This document shows, one piece after another, positions 18,003 through 26,906 of a DNA stretch of 44,613 bases (positions are counted from its first letter, which is position 1; each line of letters begins with the position of its first letter). The DNA lies in contig NZ_VDCY01000020.1 in assembly GCF_006517395.1 (NCBI RefSeq), forward strand, positions 1 to 44,613. Direction: 5' to 3'. The notes below the pieces were generated by a model. That model saw only the letters and a program-made list of their open reading frames with translations. It did no database searches and had not been told where the DNA came from. Origin of the DNA: Terrilactibacillus laevilacticus (GTDB lineage Bacteria > Bacillota > Bacilli > Bacillales > Sporolactobacillaceae). A program made the translations under genes and the position numbers.

Positions 18003-18256
18003 GAGGTTGCTTGAAAAAGTCACCAAATGATAGTGCGAATCTCGGCGCCCGCTTATTTTTCCGGTCCTCATGCAGTGGATACAAGAGGATCGCTAGCTAA
18101 AATCGTTCACGTCCTGTTCCTGTGGAATGCCTGTCCTAAGAAACTGTACCGCTCTTATCCTCCGACGCCCAGGACGGGCTAGTACTGGCATTCTGGCAGG
18201 ATGCCAGCGTACTTAGCCAGTAACCCTTTTCATTTGTCACCTTTTTGAACACGCAC
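18003..18256 (+). mobile_element. MITE copy B (254 bp)
   Basis: Starts GAGGTTGCTTGAAAAAG and ends CTTTTTGAACACGCAC, with the shared core CGACGCCCAGGACGGGC. Flanks TTTAA / TATGA no longer match, so it is probably an older insertion. Relative to copy C it has an internal deletion of about 20 bp near 18115. Confidence 0.85.
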
Positions 18257-18358
18257 TATGAGTATCACATTTTTTAGGTTGTTTTCTTAGGCTGTTCTCG
18301 TCTTCTGATTCATTAAAAGTGTCTTTTATGTAATAAAATTAATATATTACATTTAAGA

Positions 18359-18386
18359 TGTAACAAATGTGGTTAAGAATTCGTTA
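18359..18386 (+). promoter_or_regulatory. ECF-type promoter candidate before the sigma gene
   Basis: TGTAAC (18359-18364), 17-bp spacer, CGTTA (18382-18386). The -35 AAC core and a CGT -10 are the hallmarks of Bacillus ECF promoters, SigX-type being TGTAAC-N17-CGAC. It suggests autoregulation. An 8-bp inverted repeat ATGTAATA / TATTACAT (18328-18352) lies just upstream. Confidence 0.55.
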
Positions 18387-18418
18387 TACATCATGACAGG
18401 GTGATTGAAAGGAGGATG

Positions 18419-19102
18419 ATGAAACTGCTATATAAAACAGAGCCCATTAAACAGATTGATTCTAATTCTTTTGAAAAGGCAATAAAAACGTATCAGACAC
18501 ATCTGAAGGGATACTGTGTATCCATAGCTAAATGCAGGTGGGATGGTGAGGATCTTTATCAAGAAACCTTATTGAAAGCTTTCAAAAGATGGAAAAAGGA
18601 CCCTTCTTTTCAATTAACAAAAGCCTATTTGTTTCGAATTGCCTCAAATTCATGGATTGATCAATGCAGAAAGAAGTCCATAGATATCGATCATCATGTA
18701 AATATCCAAAGCATTACATCAAATGAAGGTATTAAAATCGAAGAAATACATGATGTCATGGAACGAATGATGACTGTATTAACACCAAAGCAGAGAACGG
18801 TCTTTCTATTAGTTGAAGGATTCCAATTGTCTCATGACGAAATTGCTAAAATGATAAACAGTACAGAAGGGGCTGTTCGTGTGACTTATCATCGCGCCAA
18901 CAGAAAACTGCAGCAGGATCATCTTATTGATCAATTTCGTTCAAAAGATGATAAATACGTTATCGAGGACTATATTCATGCCATTCATACGAACAACTTA
19001 AAAGAGATTGTCCGATTGTATGAAAAACAGTCTGTCCTTCAATTAAAGACTCATAAAATGACGAAGCTAAGTGATTCCTCAATGATGGTGTGTGCGGCTT
19101 AA
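18419..19102 (+). CDS. ECF-family RNA polymerase sigma factor
   Basis: Region 2 is visible as GEDLYQETLLKAFKRW and AYLFRIASNSWIDQCRKK. Region 4 is LTPKQRTVFLLVEGFQLSHDEIAKMINSTEGAVRVTYHRANRKL. A ~55-residue C-terminal extension follows (DDKYVIEDYIHAIHTNN… to SSMMVCAA), longer than in a minimal ECF factor and possibly regulatory. The frame opens at GTG 18401, but AAAGGAGG (18408-18415) lies inside it. ATG 18416 or 18419 is therefore preferred, with tight spacing. No anti-sigma gene is adjacent. clpP follows 30 nt downstream. The subgroup cannot be assigned. Confidence 0.82.
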   Translation: MKLLYKTEPIKQIDSNSFEKAIKTYQTHLKGYCVSIAKCRWDGEDLYQETLLKAFKRWKKDPSFQLTKAYLFRIASNSWIDQCRKKSIDIDHHVNIQSITSNEGIKIEEIHDVMERMMTVLTPKQRTVFLLVEGFQLSHDEIAKMINSTEGAVRVTYHRANRKLQQDHLIDQFRSKDDKYVIEDYIHAIHTNNLKEIVRLYEKQSVLQLKTHKMTKLSDSSMMVCAA

Positions 19103-19132
19103 TTTAAATCAAAGATTAAATGAGGTGATAAT

Positions 19133-19717
19133 ATGGCAGGCTTTATCCCGTATGTGATTGAACGTTCAAGTACTGGAGAACGCTCATATGATATTTATTC
19201 AAGATTATTAAAAGATCGAGTGGTATTTTTAGGAAGTGAAATAGACGATCATCTAGCCAATGCTTTAGTCGCACAGCTTTTGTTTCTTGCCGCCGAAGAT
19301 CCAGAAAAGGATATTTCGCTATATATCAATAGTCCTGGCGGGTCAACAACAGCAGGCTTTGCTATTTACGACACCATGAAATTTATTAAACCTGACGTTC
19401 AAACCATTTGTGTCGGTATGGCAGCTTCTATGGCTGCGGTCCTGCTTACGTCTGGAGCGAAAGGGAAAAGACTCGCTCTTCCAAATAGTGAAGTGATGAT
19501 TCATCAGCCATTAGGGGGAGCTAGAGGTCAGGCAACGGATATTGAAATTACAGCTAAACGTATTCTTAAAACCAAAAAGCATATTAATAAAATTATTGCA
19601 GAGACATCAGGTCAACCTCTAAGTAAAGTTGAACAAGATACCGAACGTGATCACTTCTTATCAGCTGAGGAAGCAAAGGAATATGGTTTAGTGGATAAAA
19701 TTATAACAAATGTATAA
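19133..19717 (+). CDS. clpP: ClpP-family serine protease subunit, likely a second paralogue
   Basis: Proteolytic core of Clp protease. 194 aa with a complete triad: Ser99 in GMAASMA, His124 in MIHQPLGG and Asp173 in ERDHF. The N-terminal half is near canonical ([19 protein letters not shown]). Differences from my recollection of the housekeeping Bacillus ClpP are [18 protein letters not shown] and [25 protein letters not shown]. Those changes and the location behind an ECF sigma gene suggest an accessory ClpP. AATGAGGTGATAAT precedes ATG 19133. Whether a housekeeping clpP exists elsewhere cannot be seen here. Confidence 0.9.
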   Translation: MAGFIPYVIERSSTGERSYDIYSRLLKDRVVFLGSEIDDHLANALVAQLLFLAAEDPEKDISLYINSPGGSTTAGFAIYDTMKFIKPDVQTICVGMAASMAAVLLTSGAKGKRLALPNSEVMIHQPLGGARGQATDIEITAKRILKTKKHINKIIAETSGQPLSKVEQDTERDHFLSAEEAKEYGLVDKIITNV

Positions 19718-19726
19718 TAGGGATTT

Positions 19727-19763
19727 AAAGATGCGAGGATATTTTTTATCCTAGCATCTTTTT
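19727..19763 (+). terminator. Rho-independent terminator of sigma-clpP
   Basis: AAAGATGCGAGGATA / TATCCTAGCATCTTT, 15 bp with one mismatch, followed by a T-run. Confidence 0.85.
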
Positions 19764-19847
19764 AACTATCATAAAGATATTTAAAGAGACGAAGTCACTA
19801 AATCTTCTTCGTCATATATTTATCACTAAAAATTCGAAAAATACATA

Positions 19848-19897
19848 TTGTCTTCTGCCTAATTAACATTTATAATTGTACTTGAGAATAATTATCA
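19848..19897 (+). promoter_or_regulatory. feoAB promoter with Fur box
   Basis: TTGTCT (19848-19853), 17-bp spacer, TATAAT (19871-19876). The predicted start point near 19883 falls in TGAGAATAATTATCA (19883-19897), one mismatch from the 7-1-7 Fur box TGATAATNATTATCA. Iron-dependent repression of feoAB by Fur is therefore likely. Confidence 0.82.
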
Positions 19898-19928
19898 TTT
19901 TCATGGCTTGTACGATAGGAGGAACGAC

Positions 19929-20156
19929 ATGATCCTAACAGAATTAAAAAAAGGTGAGAAAGCGACCATATTAAATTTATCTGGAACAACAGAACTTGTC
20001 CAACAGAGATTGCTTGACTTAGGCATAACTGAAGGAGAAGAAGTTTGTTATAAATGTGCTCTACCCTTTGGCGGTCCATGTATGCTTGAAGTATGTGGTC
20101 AATGCATTGGATTAAGAAGAAGAGAAGCAAAAGAAATACAGGTGGTGCGAACCTAA
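19929..20156 (+). CDS. feoA: Ferrous iron transport protein FeoA
   Basis: 75-aa cytosolic SH3-like protein needed for FeoB activity. It opens with LTELKKGEKATILNL, followed by RLLDLGITEGEEV and LRRREAKEIQV. TTG 19908 also opens the frame, but ATAGGAGGAA (19915-19924) lies downstream of it and 4 nt before ATG 19929, so the ATG is chosen. The stop overlaps the feoB start by one base (TAATG). It contains four cysteines (Cys38, Cys48, Cys53, Cys56), which is unusual for FeoA; a redox or metal role is possible but unproven. Confidence 0.88.
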   Translation: MILTELKKGEKATILNLSGTTELVQQRLLDLGITEGEEVCYKCALPFGGPCMLEVCGQCIGLRRREAKEIQVVRT

Positions 20157-22153
20157 TGGAAGTAGCATTACTCGGTAACCCAAATACAGGAAAAACATCA
20201 CTTTTTAATGAATTGACTGGTTCTTATGAATATGTTGGTAACTGGACAGGGGTTACTGTTGATAAAAAGGTTGGAACATTAAAAAAACAGATTGGCCAAT
20301 TAATTGATTTGCCTGGAGTTTATGCACTAAATCCGATTTCTAAGGACGAAGGAATTGCAAGTCAATATTTGTTAGAGAATCGTTGTACGTCTACTTTAAA
20401 TATTGTTGATGCTTCCGGCCTTTCAAGAAACTTACATCTTACAATTCAGCTTCTTGAATTTGGAAAACCGTTAGTTATTGGTTTAAATATGGTGGATGTA
20501 GCAAAATCACGTGGCATTGCGATAGATGTTCATCAATTAAGTGAAGAATTAAATGTACCTGTTCTTCCCATAATTGCCCGGACAGGTAAGGGATGCCGTG
20601 ATATTCTTGACTATTTCTCACTAGAAAATCAACACGTATCCCATTTTTCAATTGATTATGGAGAAAAAATTGAAAAAGCAATTGAAAATATCAGTGATTT
20701 ATTGCATGAAGAACAACTCAATCATCGCTGGTTAGCCTTGCAATTGTTACAAGGAAATCAGATTGTTCTTGATCATATTAAGACCAATAAAGGGATCGAT
20801 TTAGAAAGAATACAACGAATCATTCAAGAGCTTGATAAACAAATTGAAGAAGTTGAAAAGTGTTCTCTGGCTCGCGCTATTTATTCGAAGAGAAAACAAA
20901 TTATTAATGATATATTGGAAAAAGTCATTACAAAAGAAAAGAACAGTGACCGTACATTTACGGATATTATAGATAGTATCGTAACGAATAAATTTTTAGG
21001 GATTCCGATTTTTTTAAGCATTATGTATTTTATTTTTCACATGACATTCAATTGGATTGGGACACCTGTTTCTGATTGGTTGGATGGTTTCTTTTCTGGG
21101 TCTTTAAGTGAGTGGATAGGTCAAGGACTGCAAGCTGTGCATGCAACCCCGTTTATACGAGCCTTAATTTTAAATGGTCTCATTGCTGGTGTGGGTGGAG
21201 TTATTGTGTTTGTCCCTCAGATGATTGTCCTATTTTTCTTTATTTCTCTCATTGAGGATTCAGGATATATGGCACGTGTTGCCCTTGTTATGGATCGGAT
21301 CATGCAAGTGGCGGGGTTAAATGGAAAATCCTTTATTCCTCTAGTTATTGGTTTTGGGTGTAATATTCCTGGCATAATGGCGTCAAGATCCATTGAACAA
21401 CCTAAAGAACGTCTAATAACCGTTTTAATTACTCCGCTAATGTCGTGTTCAGCTAGACTTGCGGTTTATAGTTTATTTGCTGGCGCTTTTTTTGCAGAGT
21501 ACCAGGCTCTCGTTGTACTCTCGTTGTATGTTCTTGGCGTTATCCTTGCTCTTGTTATGGCGAAGGTTTTTTCCTTCTTCCTTAAACATGAACATTCTGT
21601 TTTTATTGTAGAGTTGCCGCCATATCGCGTTCCTAATGCAAAAACACTGTTTAGAAGTACATGGGATAAGTCGAAAGGGTTTGTGAAAAAAGCAACAACC
21701 TTTATTCTGGGTGGAACAGTGGTGATTTGGTTATTATCTTATGCAGGACCACATGGTTTAAATGTAAATATTGATCAAAGCTTTCTAGCGCTCGTTTGTG
21801 GTTATATTGCTCCACTTGTTGCACCACTTGGATTTGGTACTTGGCAGGCAGGAACAGCTCTAGTGAGCGGATTTCTTGCTAAAGAAGCCGTTGTATCAAC
21901 GATGAGTATCGTTTATCATGCTCCGCATAGCGGAACTTTAACGGGTGTTATTAGTCAAGCATTTACACCACTTCAAGCTTATACTTTCATGGTGTTCTCT
22001 TTATTATATATTCCTTGCTTATCCACAGTTCCTGCGATTTATAAAGAAGTTGGAACTCGGAAGTTAACGTGGTTTACGGTGATGTACTGCGTTGCTTTAG
22101 CCTATATCGTTTCTCTAGTCATTTATCAAGTAGGTCGTCTGATGGGATTTTAA
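20156..22153 (+). CDS. feoB: Ferrous iron transporter FeoB
   Basis: Membrane Fe(II) transporter of 665 aa. The N-terminal G domain carries G1 GNPNTGKTS (residues 7-15), G3 DLPG and G4 NMVD. Two Gate-type membrane halves follow, with GFGCNIPGIMASRS and TPLMSCSARLAVYS, the conserved cysteine-containing segments. The frame is open from 20093 inside feoA, but MEVALLGNPNTGK at 20156 is the family start, with AGGTGG upstream. It forms an operon with feoA and the next small gene, under the Fur box. Confidence 0.93.
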   Translation: MEVALLGNPNTGKTSLFNELTGSYEYVGNWTGVTVDKKVGTLKKQIGQLIDLPGVYALNPISKDEGIASQYLLENRCTSTLNIVDASGLSRNLHLTIQLLEFGKPLVIGLNMVDVAKSRGIAIDVHQLSEELNVPVLPIIARTGKGCRDILDYFSLENQHVSHFSIDYGEKIEKAIENISDLLHEEQLNHRWLALQLLQGNQIVLDHIKTNKGIDLERIQRIIQELDKQIEEVEKCSLARAIYSKRKQIINDILEKVITKEKNSDRTFTDIIDSIVTNKFLGIPIFLSIMYFIFHMTFNWIGTPVSDWLDGFFSGSLSEWIGQGLQAVHATPFIRALILNGLIAGVGGVIVFVPQMIVLFFFISLIEDSGYMARVALVMDRIMQVAGLNGKSFIPLVIGFGCNIPGIMASRSIEQPKERLITVLITPLMSCSARLAVYSLFAGAFFAEYQALVVLSLYVLGVILALVMAKVFSFFLKHEHSVFIVELPPYRVPNAKTLFRSTWDKSKGFVKKATTFILGGTVVIWLLSYAGPHGLNVNIDQSFLALVCGYIAPLVAPLGFGTWQAGTALVSGFLAKEAVVSTMSIVYHAPHSGTLTGVISQAFTPLQAYTFMVFSLLYIPCLSTVPAIYKEVGTRKLTWFTVMYCVALAYIVSLVIYQVGRLMGF

Positions 22154-22179
22154 ACAATTTCAAAAAAGGGTGAATGTTA

Positions 22180-22380
22180 ATGCTATTTAGTTATATTTTC
22201 GGGATTCTTATTTTTGGTTATGCCGCCTTAACAATAACTCGGTTTATTAAAAAGAGCAGGCAGGGTCGATGTGCCGCTTGTGCCCTTCAAAAAGCGTGTG
22301 AACAAAAGCCAAACACTTGCTCAAATATCGTCCAAATACAGAAAAATGAGCCGCAATTAATTAGGAATCAACATATTTGA
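22180..22380 (+). CDS. FeoB-associated Cys-rich membrane protein
   Basis: 66 aa: one N-terminal membrane segment (LFSYIFGILIFGYAALTITRFI), then a short cytosolic tail with the cysteine pattern CAACALQKAC…CSN. This matches the small FeoB-associated Cys-rich family found after feoB in Firmicutes. AAAAGGGTGA (22164-22173) suits ATG 22180 better than ATG 22174. It is 26 nt after feoB and so in the same operon. A role in iron transfer or FeoB assembly is inferred from context only. Confidence 0.8.
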   Translation: MLFSYIFGILIFGYAALTITRFIKKSRQGRCAACALQKACEQKPNTCSNIVQIQKNEPQLIRNQHI

Positions 22381-22388
22381 AGATATTT

Positions 22389-22416
22389 AAACGTCTGTTT
22401 TTATGGGCGTTTTTTT
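22389..22416 (+). terminator. Weak terminator after the feo operon
   Basis: AAACGTC / GGCGTTT (7 bp with a G-U pair) around a 10-nt loop, then seven T residues. Confidence 0.6.
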
Positions 22417-22500
22417 GGTGGGATAGCGATTGAAACTATTAAATATCCAAAATATTCATGATTTATGAACTCCATTTAAATAGATGATATAAATTAGGAG

Positions 22501-22856
22501 TTGCAATTTATCCTTATATAGGAATATAATATAAAGAAATTATTGGAATAAGTAAAACGCGATGAAGAGAAAAAGTAGATGCTTATTTCTTTTTTACAGA
22601 GAGCTTCGATTCGGTGAAAGAAGTAAAGAAAGAGTATTGAAAAATGGCCTCGGAGCGTCGTACCGAGCAGCATCATAGTGCCTGTTAGACTACGACAAGT
22701 ATTGGTTCTTGTTATCAAAAACCACAGTATAAGAGCATTGATAAGTTGCTCCGTACTTGATGAGGCTAATGATTTAGATCATTAGTGAAAATAGGTGGTA
22801 CCACGTGGGTTAACCCTCGTCCTTATTATTTTTTTAATAAGGGCGAGGGTTTTTTT
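22501..22856 (+). promoter_or_regulatory. Promoter and methionine-type T-box leader
   Basis: Promoter TTGCAA (22501-22506), 18-bp spacer, TATAAT (22525-22530). The transcript contains the T-box antiterminator motif AGGTGGTACCACG (22793-22805). A strong terminator follows: AACCCTCGTCCTTATTA pairs with TAATAAGGGCGAGGGTT, then a T-run ending at 22856. The specifier is read as ATG (22644-22646, context GAAAA-ATG-G), a methionine codon, fitting the synthetase gene downstream. Specifier choice is by context. Confidence 0.87.
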
Positions 22857-22884
22857 ATATTATTTTTTAGAAAGGATGAGGAAC

Positions 22885-24525
22885 ATGCCAATTTTAATTT
22901 CTGGGGCTTGGCCATATGCAAATGGTCCATTACATTTAGGACATATTTCAAGTTTATTACCTGGCGATATTTTAGCTCGTTATTTTAGACAGAAAGGAGA
23001 GAAAGTACTCTATGTATCTGGTAGTGATTGCAATGGGACACCGATTGCGATTCGAGCCAAACAGGAAGGGGTTGATCCTAAGATCATTGCGGACCGATAC
23101 CATGCCTCTTTTAACGATTGTTTTAAACAATTAGGTTTCACATATGATTGCTATACTCGAACAGATCATTCACATCATCATCAAATCGTCCAAAATATTT
23201 TCCTTGAGTTATATAAAACTGGATACATTTATCGGAAAACAGTCGAACAACTTTATTGTGAATATGATCAACAATTTCTTCCTGATCGATATGTTGAGGG
23301 AATTTGTCCAGTTTGTGGTTCCGATGCACGCGGAGACCAATGTGATCATTGTTCCACTATTTTGGATCCAATGGATTTAATTAATCGAAAGTGTAAGCTT
23401 TGCGGCCATACACCTGTTGTTAAAAAAAATGAGCACTTGTATTTTCGATTAAGTGCCTTTCAAAAGCAACTGACCCAGTATGTTGACCACGCAGAAAAAA
23501 ATAAAACGTGGCGAGAGAACGCGATTCAATTAACCAAACGTTATATTCATGAAGGTCTGCAAGATCGAGCTGTTAGTCGAGATCTTCCTATTGGAGTCAA
23601 TGTTCCTATTAAGGAATTTGAAGATAAGAAAATTTATGTATGGATTGAAGCCGTTTCAGGATACTATTCGGCAAGTCAATTATGGGCAAAGCAAACAGGT
23701 AAAAGTACAGATTGCTATTGGAATGAGAATACCATCTCATATTATGTTCATGGAAAAGATAACATTCCTTTTCATACTGTGATCTGGCCCGCGATTCTAT
23801 TAGGTATCCACAAACCAGCTTTACCGACACATATCGTTTCTAATGAATATGTCACTTTAGAAAAACGCAAATTATCCACTAGTAAAAATTGGGCAGTGTG
23901 GATTCCTGATATCATTAAGCGATATCATCCAGATTCGATACGTTATTTCCTTACCATCAATGCCCCTGAAAATCGTGATACTGATTTTTCATGGCGAGAA
24001 TTTATATTAAGTCATAATAGCGAGCTGCTTGGTGCGTATGGAAATTTTGTTAATCGAACACTGAAATTTGTTGATAAAATATCAGATTTTAACACTATTC
24101 ATTATGAACTTGAACCCACGCTTCAAGAGAAAATAAATCGTTTATATAAGAGCGTAGGAAAAAATATTGAAGAAGCGCATTTTAAGCAAGGACTAGAAGA
24201 CATATTTCGATTTATTCGTGAATCAAATAAGTACTTTGATGATAAAAAACCATGGATACAACTTCAAACAGATAAGAAAGGATGTATATCCACTCTTGGA
24301 AATTGTTTATCTATCATAGCCAATTTAGCACAATTATTATCACCATTTATACCATTCTCAAGTAGAGAAGTACAAAAAATGTTAGATTTAGATAACTTTT
24401 CATGGCAACCCATACAAAAAGAAATTCTAAAGCCAAAGTTGATTAAAACACTTTTTGAAAGAATTGATCTTGTCCAAATTCAGGAAGAACTTGACAACTT
24501 ATATAAACAAGAAAAAAATGAATGA
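22885..24525 (+). CDS. metG: Methionyl-tRNA synthetase, short form without C-terminal domain
   Basis: Class-I synthetase charging tRNA-Met. 546 aa. HLGH (residues 17-20) in [11 protein letters not shown] and the KMSKS-equivalent KLSTSKNW are present. Two cysteine pairs, [16 protein letters not shown] and a later CKLCGHTP, form the zinc-binding connective peptide of the E. coli-like class. Bacillus housekeeping MetRS is about 650 aa with a C-terminal tRNA-binding domain, which is absent here. This looks like the second MetRS (MetRS2) known from some Bacilli and linked to resistance to MetRS inhibitors. The frame opens upstream in the T-box terminator, but ATG 22885 follows AAAGGATGAGG and matches the family start. 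Confidence 0.9.
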   Translation: MPILISGAWPYANGPLHLGHISSLLPGDILARYFRQKGEKVLYVSGSDCNGTPIAIRAKQEGVDPKIIADRYHASFNDCFKQLGFTYDCYTRTDHSHHHQIVQNIFLELYKTGYIYRKTVEQLYCEYDQQFLPDRYVEGICPVCGSDARGDQCDHCSTILDPMDLINRKCKLCGHTPVVKKNEHLYFRLSAFQKQLTQYVDHAEKNKTWRENAIQLTKRYIHEGLQDRAVSRDLPIGVNVPIKEFEDKKIYVWIEAVSGYYSASQLWAKQTGKSTDCYWNENTISYYVHGKDNIPFHTVIWPAILLGIHKPALPTHIVSNEYVTLEKRKLSTSKNWAVWIPDIIKRYHPDSIRYFLTINAPENRDTDFSWREFILSHNSELLGAYGNFVNRTLKFVDKISDFNTIHYELEPTLQEKINRLYKSVGKNIEEAHFKQGLEDIFRFIRESNKYFDDKKPWIQLQTDKKGCISTLGNCLSIIANLAQLLSPFIPFSSREVQKMLDLDNFSWQPIQKEILKPKLIKTLFERIDLVQIQEELDNLYKQEKNE

Positions 24526-24836
24526 ACTCACCCGCAATCTGAAACTTCGGAGAATCAGGTGGAGACTTTAACTTTACCTAGAAAACAACCTCTAAAAGAA
24601 AAGTTTCAGTAGAGAATTCAAGGAAGTTAGTGAACTATCTAGATAGGGAAAATATTGAAAATGCATTGATATTATCGTTCACATTCGTTAGAATATGTAA
24701 ACTGATACTTATATAAATGACTATAGAAATTGTTTGTTTCAGAAGATGAATGAGTCATGACTCGGATGACGACCTAAGAAAATCATCCAAATAATTGATC
24801 AGAAGAGTAAAATGGTTCTTTGTAGTCGTCTTTTTA
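24526..24836. other. Intergenic region with no recognised feature
   Basis: 311 nt between metG and MITE copy C. I see no credible ORF, no strong terminator and no clear promoter. GAGTCATGACTC at 24751-24762 is a perfect 12-bp palindrome of unknown meaning. Confidence 0.5.
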
Positions 24837-24841
24837 TATAA

Positions 24842-25118
24842 GAGGTTGTTCAAAAAGTCACCAAATGATAAGCTGCGAATCTCGGCGCCCGCTTGTTTTT
24901 CCGGTCCTCATGTAGCGGATACAAGAGGATCGCTGGCTAAAACCGCTCACGTCCTGTGGCTGGCGCCTGAAGCTACCACATCATGTGGAATGCCGGTCCT
25001 AAAACAGCGCCGCTCTTTTCCTTCCGACGCCCAGGACGGGCTAGTACTGGCGTTCTGGCAGGATGCCAGCGTACTTAGCCAGTAACCCTTTTCATTTGTC
25101 ACCTTTTTGAACACGCAC
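24842..25118 (+). mobile_element. MITE copy C (277 bp), exact TATAA duplication
   Basis: Begins GAGGTTGTTCAAAAAG and ends CTTTTTGAACACGCAC. It is flanked by TATAA on both sides (24837-24841 and 25119-25123), a perfect 5-bp target duplication. It is the best-preserved copy. The right end lies 44 nt before the start codon of the ThrE-type gene, so it may influence that gene's promoter. Confidence 0.92.
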
Positions 25119-25161
25119 TATAAATATATTGGAGAAAATTTTATTTCTGGAGAGAGACCTT

Positions 25162-25920
25162 ATGATCGCACAACAGTCAGAATTAAAGCAAGATGTCGCA
25201 AAAGTATGTATGCTTGCTGGGAAAATAATGTTACAAAATGGAGCGGAAACCTATCGGGTTGAAGATACGATGAATAGGATTGCTGCTAGTTACCATTATC
25301 CTGATGCAAATAGTTTTGTTACACCAACAGGGATTATTTTTTCAATTGAAGGCATTAACACGACAAGATTATATCGAATTAAAGATCGCGGGACCGATTT
25401 ATACAAAGTGACCTTAGTTAATAGTCTATCCAGAGTGATCTCAGAAGGGCAGTTGTCAGTAAGTGCTGCATACGAAAAATTAAAAAATATTGAAGAAAAT
25501 ACAAATACCTATCCTAAATGGCTTCATGTCCTTTCAGCTTCTATCATAAGTGGTTGTTTCCTTATTATGTTTAATGGAACATGGAATGACTTTATTCCAG
25601 CCATGCTGTCAGGAGGTATCGGCTATGCAATCAACTTATATACTCATGCTATGATAAAAGTTCGCTTTCTAAGTGAGATGTTCTCGGCTTTTATCATCGC
25701 TGTTATTGCTTTTGTCATAGTCGCTATCCATTATGGTACGGGTCTTGATGTCATTATCATCTCATCTTTAATGCCGCTTGTACCAGGTGTATTAATCACA
25801 AATGCCGTACGAGACCTGATGGCAGGAGATCTGGTATCTGGCTTATCAAAGGGTGCTGAGTCTATGTTAACCGCACTTGCTATGGGTGTCGGCGTTGCCT
25901 TAGTATTTAGTATTTTTTAG
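25162..25920 (+). CDS. ThrE-type threonine/serine exporter, large subunit
   Basis: 252 aa. The N-terminal ~120 residues form the soluble part of the ThrE (DUF1212) family: ELKQDVAKVCMLAGKIMLQNGAETYRVEDT and FVTPTGIIFSIEG. About five membrane segments follow, with SSLMPLVPGVLITNAVRDLMAGDLVSG, a conserved ThrE stretch. The frame is open from TTG 25129, but GGAGAGAG (25149-25156) precedes ATG 25162. The next gene supplies the remaining ThrE membrane domain, so the exporter is split into two proteins, as is common in Firmicutes. Confidence 0.85.
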   Translation: MIAQQSELKQDVAKVCMLAGKIMLQNGAETYRVEDTMNRIAASYHYPDANSFVTPTGIIFSIEGINTTRLYRIKDRGTDLYKVTLVNSLSRVISEGQLSVSAAYEKLKNIEENTNTYPKWLHVLSASIISGCFLIMFNGTWNDFIPAMLSGGIGYAINLYTHAMIKVRFLSEMFSAFIIAVIAFVIVAIHYGTGLDVIIISSLMPLVPGVLITNAVRDLMAGDLVSGLSKGAESMLTALAMGVGVALVFSIF

Positions 25921-26007
25921 TCATAAAGTGAATGGTAACATACAAACCAATGACTGAAAGAGATGAGTAAGGAATTTAGCTAATAATTTAGGGAGAGGTG
26001 AGAGATT

Positions 26008-26460
26008 ATTTTACTATCGTTTCTTCAACAACTTGTGACAAGTCTCATCGCAACAGGTGCTTTCGGAATTTTGTTTAATATTGAGAGAAATCGATTAATT
26101 CATGGTGGTATCGTTGGTATGATTGGGTGGTTGCTCTACTATTTTTTAATAGAATATCGCGTGAATTCATTAATCGCCATTGTGGCCGCATCTCTTGTTA
26201 TAGGTGTTATTAGTCATATTTTTGCAAAAAAGTTCAAGACACCTATTATTATTTTTAGTGTCTCAGGTATTATTCCACTTGTCCCAGGGGGACTTGCCTA
26301 TGATGCTATGCGTCATTTTGTCGTAAATGATTATAATACCGCGATACAACTGGCGGCTCAAGCATTTTTGTTCTCGGGAGCTATTGGATTTGGACTGATA
26401 CTAGCTGAAGTGTTCAATCAGTTTTTGGGGAAAACACATTTAGCGAACCGAGTTAAATAA
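26008..26460 (+). CDS. ThrE-type exporter, small subunit (DUF3815-like), possible ATT start
   Basis: About 140-150 aa of hydrophobic protein with four or five membrane segments and the motif VSGIIPLVPGGLAYDAM, which mirrors PLVPG in the partner gene. The first conventional start is GTG 26035, but no ribosome binding site precedes it. GGGAGAGGTGA (25991-26001) instead points to ATT 26005 or 26008, which would add IILLSFLQQL or its last nine residues, a typical start of the first membrane helix. An in-frame TGA at 25999 excludes anything further upstream. If GTG is used, the first helix is shortened. Confidence 0.75.
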   Translation: MLLSFLQQLVTSLIATGAFGILFNIERNRLIHGGIVGMIGWLLYYFLIEYRVNSLIAIVAASLVIGVISHIFAKKFKTPIIIFSVSGIIPLVPGGLAYDAMRHFVVNDYNTAIQLAAQAFLFSGAIGFGLILAEVFNQFLGKTHLANRVK

Positions 26461-26849
26461 CGTGTTAGGTTCGTAGGATTTAAGTTCTTTTAGGAAAAAA
26501 GAACAAGTGTTCTCATTAATTTTAGATGATTAATATTGTGATTTTCCCAATTTTTTTTCGCCTGTGATATGTTAATATTTATATATAGAGTATTAGATTT
26601 TGTGGATTCATGTGCAGGAGTCTTACAATATCAGTAGATTTTTGGGATCTTCATTGAATGACTCAAATTTAACAATGCTCTCTACCCCCATATTTAATTA
26701 TTTACTCATCCTAATATTGTTAAAATAACAAAGATAAGTTATATCCGTCAGTTCAAGCAACTGACGAATCGATATTTCTTGTACCTTTTGACAATATGAT
26801 GGATGGGTACTTTTTTGTTTTCTTTAAAATAACTACCAAGAAAAATGAA
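26461..26849. other. Intergenic region with small hairpins
   Basis: No credible gene. Visible structures are CGTCAGTT / AACTGACG (about 26747-26767, 8-bp perfect arms) and GTACC…GGTAC followed by TTTTTTG (about 26779-26818), which may be a weak terminator of the ThrE pair. Otherwise nothing recognised. Confidence 0.5.
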
Positions 26850-26892
26850 CAGAAAAAACTAATGTTAGTGACAGGAGAAGACCTCCTGTCAC
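26850..26892 (-). terminator. Rho-independent terminator of the PH-like gene
   Basis: On the minus strand GTGACAGGAG / CTCCTGTCAC, perfect 10-bp arms around a 5-nt loop, followed after a short spacer by a T-run. Confidence 0.7.
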
Positions 26893-26906
26893 ATTTTATG
26901 ATGGGA

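Noticed and set aside
22785-22988. 67-codon ORF overlapping the metG leader
   Set aside because: It runs through the T-box antiterminator and terminator and into metG in another frame.
24795-25085. 96-codon ORF over MITE copy C
   Set aside because: Same repeat sequence; the frame starts outside the element by chance and is broken in copies A, B and D.
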